A stretch of 64,000 nt of DNA from Phlebotomus papatasi (GCF_024763615.1 NC_077224.1:58352712-58416711); one strand, 5' to 3'; shown: positions 46,051-56,420, counted from the first letter of the stretch. Notes: generated from the sequence alone by a model not told the origin. Program-made: numbers and translations.

Positions 46051-47567
46051 TACACAATTAAGGCCTCATGATTAGAGTTTTAATTCATTTAACTAAAACA
46101 ATAGAACTAACGAAAAAGATAGTATGACATATAAATCTGAAATTCAACAAATCTTTAATTTTAAAGACTTTTCTGATTTCCAACATTTACAAGAAACATT
46201 CAACAAATTGATTGGCTTCCTTATCTTTACTTTAGAAAAGTGAAAGAATCATTTGATATAAAGGAAAGGTCAGTGAAGGTTCCCTTTTGGTAATCAGGTA
46301 GAAAATCATGAAACCACAGCCACTCACAAAATGTGCTAAAATCAGGGGTGCTCTTAAATTACCTAAGGGTATTAATTTGTCAGAAAATTGGGTGCAAAGA
46401 CAACATTTTAGAATACACCTTACTAATTGTTATTAGGTTTTCAAGGGGTCACCTTTTTGATGTCTAAGGATCAAAATATGTTTAGCCGTTAATTAAAGAG
46501 CACGTCTTTAAATCCTTCCTCTTGATAGAATATTTTCCTTTGAGAAATTGATAAAAAATCAGATTTATATATAATATTTTCCCATTTCAGCCAGTCTAGA
46601 CAAAAGTTAATTTAAAGACTGCTTTAGCAACAAAGAAATTAGAAATGACTTTTTTTATATTCCAGTTAATATCTAAGGCGAATATAATGCAGATATAGCT
46701 TTTCTCTGTGTAATTGAGTGGAAAATGGTCTGCTTCCTACACAAAAGCCAATCAATTCAGATTCTTTTCCTTTTTCTGTGAAATTGTGTTGAATAAAACG
46801 GAAACTAGCTGGGCTCATTAAGTACAATAAACATTATGGAACAGTAAAAGGACTATATAAAAAAAGTGAAATGAAAAAGTTTGCAAATAAAATTCCCATT
46901 ATAATTTTTATATCTTCATATGAGTGAGTGCCGTTGAGTAGCGAAAAAAGTCATGCGATTACTCAAATCATAAGGTTGGTCTTTTGCAGAAGATTTTCAG
47001 TTATGAGCTTTCGAACAGAAAGATGAATTACGTAAAATGGTAAGTTAAATTGGCCAGAACTTTTTTAAGGAACACATGCACACATTAACCTGAAGAGTCA
47101 TAAAATTTATCTTTCACTCCATATCTACAGAAAAACTGTCGATAAGGTTGTTTAAGCTTGTAAGTAGGACAGAGTCATAATAATGATCTATTGAAAATGA
47201 GTATTTAATTCTTGGCTAAATCATTTTTTTTTGTTAGGTAAGCCCCTTCCCCATTAAGGCTTACAAATTGAAAGAACTGATTTTCTAGATTATTTGATTT
47301 TATAAAAATTTGTGTTATTTACTAATCTTTTTGTATATTAATTTATTTGACATTATTAACGTCATTGTTTTCACATGTGCTTGACATATTCTTTTGACAA
47401 GATTGACAAGTGTTTCAAATGTCGTGCATACTCTGTGAATACTGCCAATATTTTGGTGCTTGAGACCAGGTACCAACTGTAGCTAGTCATAATAACCTTT
47501 ACTTTAAATGTTGTGATTTTAATTTATCATCTGGAAAGCAGGGACAACCTCAACATTAATCGATCTT
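46051..47567. other. AT-rich intergenic, nothing recognised
   Basis: No gene-like frame longer than 60 codons and no repeat matched within the window. Confidence 0.5.
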
Positions 47568-48376
47568 TATTTTACTGCTCGAACTTCACGGAGAGAGCAG
47601 TACATATAAACCCTCATTTTTTCACATCCCCTCTCCCAAATTATAGCAACTTGGGACCTTTGGGGGACCCCCCCATAAGTTGACTCAAGAGCCGTTAACA
47701 TGCCCCGCATTTTCCCCCGCCCCTCCCCATCCCCTCCAAAACCATGTCTTTTGGATATGTTTTAGAGATCACCCAGGCGGACATTTCGTCCTTAGACGAA
47801 AATACTGTTGAATCATTCCTAATAACGATTTTTCAAGGTCAAAGTTTAAAAAGACACTAGAGAACGCATTTATCAATCGAATGGGGTCATGTTTGGGCTC
47901 GTTGGAAAGGTCTTGGAATTTCCTATAAAACTAAACCGGTTCCAATCGGGTTTGAATCGGTAATGAATCGGTTCATAACCGATAAATAATTTTTATACGA
48001 AATTCAATTAAATTACTCCTGAGGTGTATTTTGGGAAATAATTTGAGTGATTTATAAATCGGTTCAAATCGGTTGTAAACCGGTAATGAACCGGTAATGA
48101 AGAGTAATTTTTGTTCGAATATAATTTTTATTACTCTTTAAACTATTTTGTGTAATCTATTGAGTGATTCATAAATCGATTTTAATAGGTTGAGTAGCGG
48201 TAAACGGTAAATGATGCGAGAATACTTTTGAGGTATAGAATCTAAGTCACGAGTTCGAGCATTTCGCAAAGCCTATCTTTTTTTGGAATTGCCCGAAAAC
48301 GCGTCGTGCGATTTTTTCATCTTTGTATTATGTTTTAGAGATTACCCAGGCGGACATTTGATCATAAATGAAAATA
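47568..48376. repeat. Dispersed-element copies (47.6-48.4 kb), reversed
   Basis: Reversed family member: 'tgctcgaacttcacgg' at left, 'cataagttgactcaagagccg', 'ggatatgttttagagatcacc', 'ggcggacatttcgtcc', several 'gaaccggtaatgaacc' units, and 'cacgagttcgagcatttcgca' at right. A second partial copy follows (48285-48376) and is cut by the pogo-type element at 48377. Confidence 0.5.
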
Positions 48377-48713
48377 CAGTAGAACCCCGTATAGGCCATC
48401 GCTCTATAGTCCACAATTTATCGACCGTTGATTTCAAAAGACTGATTTTAAGTTAGGTTATGTTTTTTAGTACGCGACATGCAATGTTGTCATCATTATT
48501 TTAATATTTTTGGCAAACTTTATTGAGTAGTTGTGATAATTGTGATCCATAATGAAGAGAGCGAGGACAAGTACCACAATCTCAAAGAAAGTGGAAGCCG
48601 TCGAGCAATTTCAATACTAAAAGTCGTTGATAATTTTAAAAAGTGACATGGACTATAGTGCGACCCAAGTGTTGAATCTGGAACCAAATATGGCTTATAG
48701 CGAGGCTCTACTG
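48377..48713 (+). mobile_element. pogo/Tigger-derived MITE, copy 2 (337 bp)
   Basis: Tips CAGTAGAACCCC and GAGGCTCTACTG, TA flanks (48375-48376, 48714-48715). Near-identical to copy 1 but in the opposite orientation 4.1 kb away. It holds MKRARTSTTISKKVEAVEQF then a stop. Inserted in a copy of the 12028 family. Confidence 0.75.
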
Positions 48714-48715
48714 TA

Positions 48716-49491
48716 TTTTTTAATTAAAGAGAAAAAAGGCAAAGAAACGTCGGGCTGTCATCGAAAATTGTGAGGTTCGCTCCATTTTTCTATTTTACAG
48801 TTTTTTGAATTGGCAGGAAATGTAACAAAAAAAAATTATTGACCAAATGAAATGAATAAAGCTTAATTCGTTATGAACTAAAAAATGGGTTTTCATTTTT
48901 TTTTTCAGTATATATGTTAAATTAATTCAGGAGAACTAGAAGATTTTACTCCGCCATCACATATCAAATTTTTTCTGATGATCTCACCTGTTATTAGAGA
49001 AGCTAAACCAAGTAGCTAGTCCTCTAGGTCTGAAAAAATAATAAGTACCTCGAGTTTCCCACAGTTTGTTCTTGCAATATCATCAGCGGTCATGGCGGTC
49101 GCTTATATAACCTTTTATCGTTTATATTTTCGTAATCAGAAAGTTAAAAGAAACACTTTATCAAAGTTTGAACCCAATCAAATACCATGAAATTTGATGA
49201 CGATTACAATATGAGGGATAAGAGGGATAAGAAACCTCATCCTATAATAGGGATCTTAAGACAAATCCCTATGACGGACGTGTATCTCATTTAATTCTCT
49301 TGACAAACTTTTATGCTTTCACCAAATTTTAAGCAACAAATTGTAAGAAACAACTGCAATAAGACCATGAAAATATATTTAGGGGATATTATGGTATATT
49401 TTGTAGCTCTCGCTATTATGTGAATTACATCTTTATCCTTCTTCTTAAGAGCAACTTTACGCTAAAGTATATTAAATTCAGTTCAACTGAC
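48716..49491. other. Downstream of the acidic ORF, nothing recognised
   Basis: Would include the 3'UTR of the minus-strand acidic ORF if it is a gene; no clear feature. Confidence 0.4.
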
Positions 49492-49563
49492 TCAATTGCG
49501 TTTATAGTTTTGGAAAACTTTCTCAAACAACACTTGGAAGTGCCGAGCTTCCTCGTCGTCCAT
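49492..49563 (-). CDS. Short ORF (23 aa) just downstream of the acidic ORF
   Basis: Starts two bases after the stop of the acidic ORF and encodes MDDEEARHFQVLFEKVFQNY then KRN. It is amphipathic and charged like a real helix, unlike random AT-rich translation. It may be a second cistron, or show that the true gene model changes frame by splicing here. Function unknown. Confidence 0.25.
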   Translation of the reverse strand: MDDEEARHFQVLFEKVFQNYKRN

Positions 49564-49565
49564 GT

Positions 49566-49976
49566 TTAACAAGAAGTTTCTTCTATTATAATCCCATCTC
49601 CTTCATCGTCTCCCAAGTATCCACTTTCATCGAGATTTCCTCTACTTTTCCGAGATTCCTCGCTGAGACTTAAATCCTCTCCATCCGCAGAAATATTACT
49701 GACAGTGGCTTCACTTCCGCTCTCTGAAATTTCACTCTCGATGGATTTGTGAAGACCAAAAGTGGGCACAAGACTTCCATTTTCAACCTCATCGCAGAAA
49801 TATGGAACAGGTCTCTTGAGAGGTATTCTCCAAAGCTCGTAGACTGGATCATTTTCAGCCATCCTCTTCACTGGTCTTTTATAACTTTCACACAGAGGTG
49901 AGGAACACCTTACAAGCCTTATCACGCTCATTTGGGCAACAGGGGAAGAAGTATTCCAGACAATTAGGAATCGCAT
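49566..49976 (-). CDS. Unrecognised acidic protein (hypothetical)
   Basis: An ORF of 136 codons that I do not recognise. Its codon use and composition look coding: the N-terminal half is mixed and basic (YKRPVKRM, LWRIPLKRPVP), while the C-terminal half (from about residue 80) is strongly acidic and Ser-rich (ESEISESGSEATVS, DGEDLSLSEESRKS, GDDEGDGIIIEE) and probably disordered, with many possible casein kinase 2 sites. The first ATG lies just after a splice-acceptor-like stretch (tttctccttatttag) and an in-frame stop, so translation starts here or at Met16, whose context (ccaaATGagc) is better. There is no signal peptide or membrane segment. A 23-codon ORF in another frame follows the stop after two bases. 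It may be a single-coding-exon gene with a non-coding leader exon. Function unknown. Confidence 0.45.
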   Translation of the reverse strand: MRFLIVWNTSSPVAQMSVIRLVRCSSPLCESYKRPVKRMAENDPVYELWRIPLKRPVPYFCDEVENGSLVPTFGLHKSIESEISESGSEATVSNISADGEDLSLSEESRKSRGNLDESGYLGDDEGDGIIIEETSC

Positions 49977-50864
49977 TCAATACTAAATAAGGAGAAAAAT
50001 TCTACATTACAAATTGTGTAAAATCCCGAAGGATAGACTCAACATTTTCAGGTAGATGAGATAAAATGCTAAACACAACGATAGGAATTTACTTTATTTC
50101 GTTCAAACTTAAGTTTGATGTTTTTGAAAAGTTTTGAGAATGAAAATTATTTTTAAAAAATCTTTATGTAAAATTAGTAACACGTATGGATTTGGTGTAC
50201 TTATAATAATCTAATTCCAATGCAAATTTAATCATTTATCAGTGATAAACTCCTAGATAAGCTTTTTAGAGAAAATACTTTCAAAGCCCAGATATTCGAT
50301 TTGGGAGACATAGTGCCAGGAGCAGGAATTAGCTGTTATTCCTTCGTAAATCACTGCTATTGTGATTCTACGCTCTGGTCAATTATCTCAGATCAAGCTC
50401 ATATCAACAGGTAGATGTCTTGAATATCCCTGATTGCGAAAATTATGACCAAGCTCCAACATTGGGGCCTAGCCCTAGGAACCACTTCGGTTTGAAAATC
50501 GATAACATAAAAATTTATATACTACACTAAATCTTGGGATTATGCACATACAATTATGCAAATTTGCCTATCATTGGGAGTCAATTTGTAAAATCATTTT
50601 TGAAATACGCCATAATGCATACAATTTGTGATCCAGGAAATTTGAAAACATTTTATGCTTATTTTTCAGAAAAAAAAACTTATTATATTAAAGTAAAAAC
50701 AATTAAATATTGTAACAATTTATTGAGGAACTCAGAGCAAAAGTATTAATTTATGAATGCTTTTCTTTTGAACAGTTTCATAACAGTTGAATATTTTTGT
50801 TTAGACTAATTTTACTCGATGTGATTACTTAATCAAAAGAAAACTTCTGTAAGCCCCGTAGTCA
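49977..50864. other. Upstream of the acidic ORF, nothing recognised
   Basis: AT-rich. A pyrimidine-rich acceptor-like stretch on the minus strand abuts the ORF (about 49981-50000). Confidence 0.4.
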
Positions 50865-51116
50865 CACTGAGAAAAAAAGGGGGTGGGATTAACTTTTTTT
50901 CCTCGTAACTTTAATACTTTTTAGGTGTAAAACTATATATCAACATTTTTCAATGTTAATTTTACACCTTTTTAACCATAAAATTAACATGAAAAAGGGT
51001 AACTTTAACCCATAATACACCTAAAAAGCATACCTACACCGATTTCGGATCAATAATGCAGGGTGAAATTAAGATTTCCGGAATGTTATTTTAACTTTTT
51101 CGGATTTCTCTCAGTG
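50865..51116 (+). mobile_element. CACTGAGA-type MITE, copy 4 (252 bp)
   Basis: Starts CACTGAGAAAAAAAGGGG, ends TTTCTCTCAGTG, uninterrupted and in the same orientation as copy 1. Confidence 0.7.
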
Positions 51117-51239
51117 TATGAAAATTTTCTTGATGCATGATGTCATTTCACGCATTTTGCGGTCCCAAAAATATGCCTAATGGTTCAAAAAAAAACCATT
51201 TTAAAAACTGTTCTTTCACAAAAATTTTCTTCGATAATG

Positions 51240-51297
51240 TCAATTATGTGTTCAATGTGTCAATTATAGTGTCAGCATTATTATTATTATTATTATT
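51240..51297 (+). mobile_element. SINE 3' end fragment with (ATT)n tail
   Basis: A short 5'-truncated copy of the SINE family at 16982: GTGTCAGC followed by about seven ATT units. It sits at the edge of a 'gaaccggttatgaacc' dispersed repeat and probably inserted there. Confidence 0.4.
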
Positions 51298-51655
51298 AAT
51301 GAACCGGTTATGAACCGATAACTATTTTTTGTCCGAAAATCAATTTTATTAATCTTATAAGTATTTTATTCAACTTTGCCATGGTTCGTCTTAGTTATGA
51401 TGTCATTTTGCATTATTCAAGGATTTTGATGAAGTTTACACTAAATATATATGGGTATGTAAAATTAATATGAGTATGCAGATGCAGATGAACAAAAAAT
51501 AGTTTCATTTCAAAAAGTTTGACGCTCGAATTTCTCTCTAATTCGGGTGACACTTCGATCCCAAGTGACCGAATATGAGGGAGTCTACTGCGTATAGCAT
51601 CTAAGTCACGAGTTCGAGCACTTTGCAAAGCTTGGTACGCTTTGCTACCCCTTTC
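51298..51655. repeat. Dispersed-element copy (51.3-51.65 kb), partial
   Basis: Starts 'gaaccggttatgaaccgat' and ends 'cacgagttcgagcactttg', 'gtacgctttgctaccc', the right end of the family. The left part is missing; the SINE tail at 51240 lies at the break. Confidence 0.45.
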
Positions 51656-52074
51656 TTTTTATTTTAAATACTATTATGATAAAATTAAGTATTTTAAAAA
51701 TAATATGAATTAAATAATATGTATATTTTCAACAATTATTACGAATATTACGAGTAAATGAGCGTAAGTTAGAAGATTTCCCTATACTCTTAGCAAGAAC
51801 ATTTGAGTTCTCGCTTTGAGAACTTCTCGTAGATTCAGGTTTAAGCTTTACCAATTCAAAGAAATTCTATAAAGTACAGTGCGACTCCGACAGAGTCATA
51901 AACCGTGAATAAATACGTAAAATTCCAGGTTTAATGTCAAACCTTTAAACTACTTTTGTTAAGTAAGAACAGATATCAGCCTTTTCTTCTGTGTCAGCCT
52001 TTCGGATGGTGAACGGTGAACATCTCCGTGAAAAATTGTGAAAAAGTTCAAGTGAAGTGCAGCAGTAAATTTTC

Positions 52075-52165
52075 CCACCTGTACGTGATTTTTCCTCCAA
52101 TTCGAAACCTGATGAAGTGAACATTCATCATCAAAACGTCGTGAAGAAATAAAGAAAAAAATCAA
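52075..52165 (+). other. Possible 3' end of a Penelope-like or other retroelement
   Basis: Contains TTCGAAACCTGATGAAGTG, a hairpin GATGAA...TTCATC, then AAAACGTCGTGAAGAAATAA and A-rich sequence. 'CTGATGA ... aAACGTC ... AATAAA' resembles the end of some Penelope-like elements. No coding part is attached. Confidence 0.2.
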
Positions 52166-52598
52166 GAGAGGTCTATTTTTCCGTCCATTATTTGCTACAT
52201 CTGATCAGACCGAAAATTCATTCAGAACATTAAGTAAGAACCTGAGAATATCTTTAACAAGTGAACTACAACAATTAATAACTTAAAGTATTGCAGATAT
52301 AAAGAATCAAATGCGTTGACTCTATTGAAGACGTACTCGTACTGTATTTCTATTTTATGTCGTCTTATGGAATACTCTTAATATGATATTACAGAACTAT
52401 TTATTATAAATCAGGCTTAAAACTTGAATAAAACCCCTTTGGACCTAAGCAAACTTAGGCTGATCCTAGAGAATTTTTAGCGTTTTAAATTTGGCAGTAA
52501 ACTATTAAGTAAAGGAAATTTAAGGACCTCTAATCGATGATCCTATAAGCACTCAATGTAAAACAGTTTGGGATAAACCTTTCCTGCCCAATCTTATA

Positions 52599-52799
52599 CG
52601 GGCTTCAGACCTGAGGCTTAGCCATATGACTTAACTTTTCTTAACTTTTATCAATCAAGATTTCTTGGAAAATTATCACTTAAGATTGGACAACATAGGC
52701 AAGTGATCCATTAAATTTTGAAAAAGCATTAAAATTGATTACAATTTTGAGCTTCGAGATCATCGGGAACTGGGATAAAGCTTAAGTCTGAAGCCGGCC
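52599..52799. repeat. GGGCTTCAGACCTA-type MITE, copy 2
   Basis: Direct-orientation copy of the element at 1175, with long identical stretches (TCTTGGAAAATTAT, AACATAGGCAAGTGATC, AGATCATCGGGAACTGG). The ends AAGTCTGAAGCCGGCC / CGGGCTTCAGACCTGAG are inverted repeats. Confidence 0.6.
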
Positions 52800-53852
52800 T
52801 TACAGACTAAATATTCTCGAGGATCAGCCTTAATCTATTTGAGACCTTTTGCTAATTAAAGTTGAGTAAACTTCTTCAAACATAAGCACAAATACATTTT
52901 TTTGAAAGAATGACTTTTGAAAGGTTAATTGTTACAAGAACTTAGAAATTTTACTTCTATAAGACCCCAACGAACATCTAGAGTTGAAATTGAAAAGAAA
53001 TTTTTAGCTCAATTTCGTTATCAACATTTTGCTAAGTTTAAGCTGGTTTAAGAATTTAGTATTCACTGGAATAGCCACTTTGTTTCTAGGAGTAATTAGG
53101 ATAAAAACTAGGACTTACTCTGAAAAGACACGGTAAGATAATTCAAAAAATTATGACGACTTGAACAAAATTAAGCACATAAATTGAAATAAAAAAAAAG
53201 AATGTGCTAACTTTTATTTCCTTTTATAATTAAGGCAATTAAAAAAAACGTGAAAGGAAATAACAAATTGGCGTTAAACTGCAAATCTCCCGCGAAGTTT
53301 CTTGTCAAAAATTGAAAGATCGAACAGGAAGTGCCATCAGCGCACAAGCGGCCAATACGTGAATTTGTCTTTTAATCCTTGGAGTTTGAAATGATTTTTA
53401 GCCATAGTTTTTTTTGAAAATCTTATATAACTTTTTTGCATACTTAATTCTACAGAACATTCAGGCTTGCATCAGGCTTGTACTTCTTTCATAGATTATT
53501 GCTCTTTATTCAGTTTTCTGTATCAGTCCTGAATGATCCTTTATTAGCGGGACCTTATAAAAATATATTAGTTCACACTTCAAACATAGTAAACATTGGT
53601 ATTTTTGGCAGCCTCCAATCTTCACAATATTCCTAATTTATCCCGTGCATCCCATGCTACCTTCTTTTATTTTAACATTCTTTGTCCTAGAAAACTTGTA
53701 TTATTCCTCTTAGACTTTGATCACCAAGGGAAACTTCGTATATTTCATATTACATACGTATTACCTCTCTAAAAATCTCAATTATCGCAAGAACATCCGA
53801 ATATATCCAATTTGACCTTAAAAATAGGTTCAGGTAAAAACCCAAAGGACAG

Positions 53853-53887
53853 CTTAAAAAGCTATTTATGAGGAAAGTGAGTCAGTA
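53853..53887 (+). promoter_or_regulatory. Possible TATA-like plus initiator core promoter
   Basis: CTTAAAAAG at 53853-53861 lies about 30 bp before tcagta (53882-53887), which resembles the arthropod initiator TCAGT. Both sit just ahead of the MGC-start ORF, so its leader would be under 40 nt. The match is by eye and could be chance in AT-rich DNA. Confidence 0.3.
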
Positions 53888-53920
53888 CTTCATCGACCGT
53901 TGAGAATCTCTCACGTAACA

Positions 53921-54553
53921 ATGGGCTGCATTAACAGCACCCCAGCCTTGACATTCTGTGCTATAAAGCACAGTGAAATCACTGTTCCCAGAAGTCTACG
54001 TATCAGGAAAAAAAGCAGGGAGAGCCTCCAGAGACTTTATTCAGGAACTTCGACAATTCCACGGAATGTCTGGAGGCTGACCAACCACTCAAGATCACCC
54101 AGATTTACCAGAAGTCGTAAGAAAACTGTGACTACACTTCTAAAGCATTTACCCTTGCTGAGAGCCAGGACATCAACTCCACTGCCCAGAAAGAGGAGGA
54201 TATTCTTAACATTTGAAGAAATTGAAGGAGTTGAGCCGAACTATGGTTTATTTGAGTATCATCTTCTTAAAGCGGGATATCCTCTATATAGAGTTTTTCC
54301 TGGTGCCCAATCCTCGAGGGGAGACAGAATGCTGAAGGATTTGGATTTCAGCGAAGGATCTGATCGTCTGGATTCTATCCACGTGAGAAATGGAGAACTG
54401 AGACAATGGAAATTTCGAACAGACAGACGAACTCCTGAGCATAGAATAAGATTCGTAATGACTTCAGTGTCCAGTTCCAGAGAAGTTCTTGAAGGCAATA
54501 GAAGTCTTCAGGAAGAAGATTCAAAGGAGCCAAAGTTCTTTTTGGGTAGATAA
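53921..54553 (+). CDS. Unrecognised basic protein with N-terminal MGC (hypothetical)
   Basis: The open frame begins at 53900, but I take the second ATG at 53921 because its context (taacaATGgg) is much better, giving 210 aa. The start MGCINS fits an N-myristoylation signal (Gly2) with a palmitoylatable Cys3, which would put the protein on a membrane; this is inferred from the motif only. Residues 25-95 are very basic (RSLRIRKKSRES, RSRKKT, PLPRKRR). A more ordered-looking middle follows (FEEIEGVEPNYGLFEYHLLKAGYPLYRVFPG), then a charged tail. I recognise no family. Upstream, a TATA-like CTTAAAAAG (53853) and an initiator-like tcagta (53882) are spaced like a core promoter about 37 bp before the ATG. 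It lies 200 bp from, and convergent with, the PSMG3-like gene. Confidence 0.55.
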   Translation: MGCINSTPALTFCAIKHSEITVPRSLRIRKKSRESLQRLYSGTSTIPRNVWRLTNHSRSPRFTRSRKKTVTTLLKHLPLLRARTSTPLPRKRRIFLTFEEIEGVEPNYGLFEYHLLKAGYPLYRVFPGAQSSRGDRMLKDLDFSEGSDRLDSIHVRNGELRQWKFRTDRRTPEHRIRFVMTSVSSSREVLEGNRSLQEEDSKEPKFFLGR

Positions 54554-54757
54554 TTGACAACATTGACTATATATGCGTGATATAAATGTATTTATGTTCT
54601 TACAATCGAGAATACAAGTTATTTGAGAATCTCTCCTTCCAAGATTTTACCTGAATCTGGGAGCTTAGGTAATTAAATAGGGATTGTCCCTTTTCTGCCT
54701 TCTCAGCTGTACCTGCTATTAAATATTCAAATTACTACCTAATAGCGAGTCTAAGAA

Positions 54758-55135
54758 TTATTTCACTAAATACCTAGAGAGTATTTGAAGTAAAATCTCA
54801 GCTATTTCATGAAGAATTTCCTTGTTAATTTCCTTCAGCCCGAGAGAAACAACCATCTCCAAGCCTTGAGCATCGATTTGGGTGAAGACTCTCCTCAGAG
54901 CTGCCTGTATTTCATCTGTATCATTCCCAAATTTATTCTGTATCTTAAGTTGCTTGTTGTACTTGCTAAATAAATCACTCTCGAAGTTTCTTTCATTGGA
55001 AATTGTGAAAATATTGGTCATTTTCCCAAATTGCGTGATGACCAGGAAAAGTTTATTGGCAAATTTATGGACGACAAAATCCGTGTCCACACCGGCTACT
55101 GAGAACTTTTGAACGGCATCAAAGGTAGAAGACAT
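54758..55135 (-). CDS. PSMG3: Proteasome assembly chaperone 3-like protein
   Basis: A 125-aa ORF resembling proteasome assembly chaperone 3 (PAC3/PSMG3). In other eukaryotes PAC3 works with PAC4 in the cytosol to help order alpha subunits during assembly of the 20S proteasome ring. The key evidence is the block FANKLFLVITQFGKMTNIFTI (about 25-45), which matches the family core 'VTQFGKMGTL' in position and sequence. It is preceded by a VDTDFVVHKF strand and followed by a C-terminal half (ALRRVFTQ, LVISLGLK-type strand, HEIAEIL helix) in the right order. Length equals the usual 120-125 aa. The gene is intronless here. It is divergent from HSBP1 with 280 bp between start codons and convergent with the MGC-start ORF. 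Sequence identity outside the core is low, as is usual for this family. Confidence 0.8.
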   Translation of the reverse strand: MSSTFDAVQKFSVAGVDTDFVVHKFANKLFLVITQFGKMTNIFTISNERNFESDLFSKYNKQLKIQNKFGNDTDEIQAALRRVFTQIDAQGLEMVVSLGLKEINKEILHEIAEILLQILSRYLVK

Positions 55136-55415
55136 TTTTCACAAAGATTTATTAGATAAAAATCCAAAATAACGTAAGAAAACCACTTTTCCGGCAGAAT
55201 TGGTAAAATTATTCCCGCAAAAATTGGTTTGTTTACAATTTTCATGGCGGCGAAATATGACATGTAGGAAATGTCAAACTGAGCGACATTCGCCGGCCAA
55301 TCAAAGTAACTCAGCGACAGTTTTGTTTGTGAAGAAGAAAAGTGGAAGTCGCAGAAATTGCTGGTAATCTCGCAAGGAGTGTTGTTTTTAGTGAATTTCC
55401 TGTTCCCAGTGCAGA
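55136..55415. promoter_or_regulatory. Shared PSMG3/HSBP1 intergenic (likely bidirectional promoter)
   Basis: 280 bp separate the divergent start codons of two housekeeping genes, so both promoters and both leaders must lie here unless upstream exons exist. The segment is less AT-rich than its flanks. I see no TATA box and no motif that I would name with confidence. Confidence 0.5.
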
Positions 55416-55514
55416 ATGTCGGATATAAAATCAGAGATAGACAGTGATATCGAACAAAATTACTCAATCAACAGCAATGCAGACCCCAAGAACATGCACG
55501 AGTTGACTATTTAC
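55416..55514 (+). CDS. HSBP1: Heat shock factor-binding protein 1, exon 1
   Basis: First coding exon, residues 1-33, acidic and ending NADPKNMHELTIY. It corresponds to the poorly conserved N-terminus of HSBP1, where the human protein has TDPKTVQDLT. The exon ends at a phase-0 donor (tac|gtgagt). Reading straight on into the intron gives an unrelated 77-residue frame, which is an artefact. HSBP1 is a small nuclear coiled-coil protein known to bind the trimerisation domain of HSF1 and dampen the heat-shock response. Confidence 0.88.
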
Positions 55515-55578
55515 GTGAGTTGGACTGTAGAGTGTCCCATGGGAACCTGCTCCAGGCTAAATTTGGACATTGTTACAG
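55515..55578 (+). other. HSBP1 intron (64 bp)
   Basis: Short intron with gtgagt donor and gttacag acceptor, phase 0. Removing it restores the conserved HSBP1 coiled coil in frame, which is what proves it. Confidence 0.9.
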
Positions 55579-55734
55579 GTGCAGAATCTCCTGCAAAATG
55601 TTCAGGACAAGTTCCAATCTATGTCGGACCAAATTATCTCCCGCATTGACGATATGGGCAATCGGATTGATGACCTAGAGAAGAGTATAGCAGACCTCAT
55701 GACTCAGGCTGGAGTAGAAGGTCCGGAAAAATAG
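55579..55734 (+). CDS. HSBP1: Heat shock factor-binding protein 1, exon 2
   Basis: Second coding exon after a 64-bp intron (gtgagt...gttacag), read in phase 0. It encodes 51 residues that are close to invariant in HSBP1 from animals: VQNLLQNVQDKFQSMSD, then QIISRIDDMGNRIDDLEK and SIADLMTQAGVE, a heptad-repeat coiled coil. The complete protein is 84 aa, near the usual 75-86. It stops with TAG after GPEK. A poly(A) signal AATAAA at 55940 would give a 3'UTR of about 200 nt. This is the most securely identified gene in the window together with the receptor. The neighbouring divergent PSMG3-like gene also acts in protein quality control. Confidence 0.95.
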   Translation: MQNLLQNVQDKFQSMSDQIISRIDDMGNRIDDLEKSIADLMTQAGVEGPEK

Positions 55735-55939
55735 AGGCTTCTGGCGGAATTGCTGTGGAGAGACATGCGAATATTCCACCGTAATCGGCTTCTCACCCAA
55801 TCACCTGCTCAAGCTAATCTCTATCATTGTTTTTTCTACGTAAAATAACCAGCCTCAGAACCAAATCCAATGGCCCTAAATGGGAGTAGGAGACGCACCA
55901 GGTAATCAATTTGTATCCACCCCCAAAAAAATGTGAGAT

Positions 55940-55945
55940 AATAAA
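55940..55945 (+). promoter_or_regulatory. Probable poly(A) signal of HSBP1
   Basis: AATAAA about 205 bp after the HSBP1 stop codon, the first canonical hexamer downstream. Confidence 0.5.
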
Positions 55946-56420
55946 ATATCTGTGTAGAAGAATTTGCATTAATGAGGTCAAATTATTCGCAAAAAGGTTT
56001 GTTCAATATTTATTGATCAAACTTAGGTTTCCGGCAAAGACAGAAATCCACAAGAAAATTCCACTTCTTAGAAAAACATTTCTGAACATTTCTGTTAGCT
56101 CTCTCTATCATTAACTAACTCATCCGGCTAAACCTTCTTCAGGAGCTTCAGGATATCTAATTTGAAAAAAATTTCTCTTTCAATTTTTACTTTAAATATT
56201 ACAATTATTTAATTAAATAAAACTGCATATTAAAATATAGGCCACGCCCCTCCTTCCAATCTCAGAAAGAACGAAAATATTGTAAATTCGACATTGAAAA
56301 AAAAATAGCAGAGATCCATCCAAAAAACACGAAAACATTTCTACAAAAGTAAAAACACATTCGAAACACAAAAAAACGTTTCATGAAACATAGAAATGTA
56401 TCTAAAACAAAAATGTTTTG
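55946..56420. other. Spacer between HSBP1 and the hAT element
   Basis: AT-rich; nothing recognised. A 67-codon frame here is not convincing. Confidence 0.45.

Larger units (their letters stand above)
51656..53852. other. AT-rich intergenic with two repeats
   Basis: Holds the retroelement-like end at 52075 and the MITE at 52599; nothing else recognised. Confidence 0.45.

Noticed and set aside
55096..55467. 123-codon minus-strand ORF
   Set aside because: Covers the PSMG3/HSBP1 intergenic region and the HSBP1 start; conserved genes on both sides explain it better.
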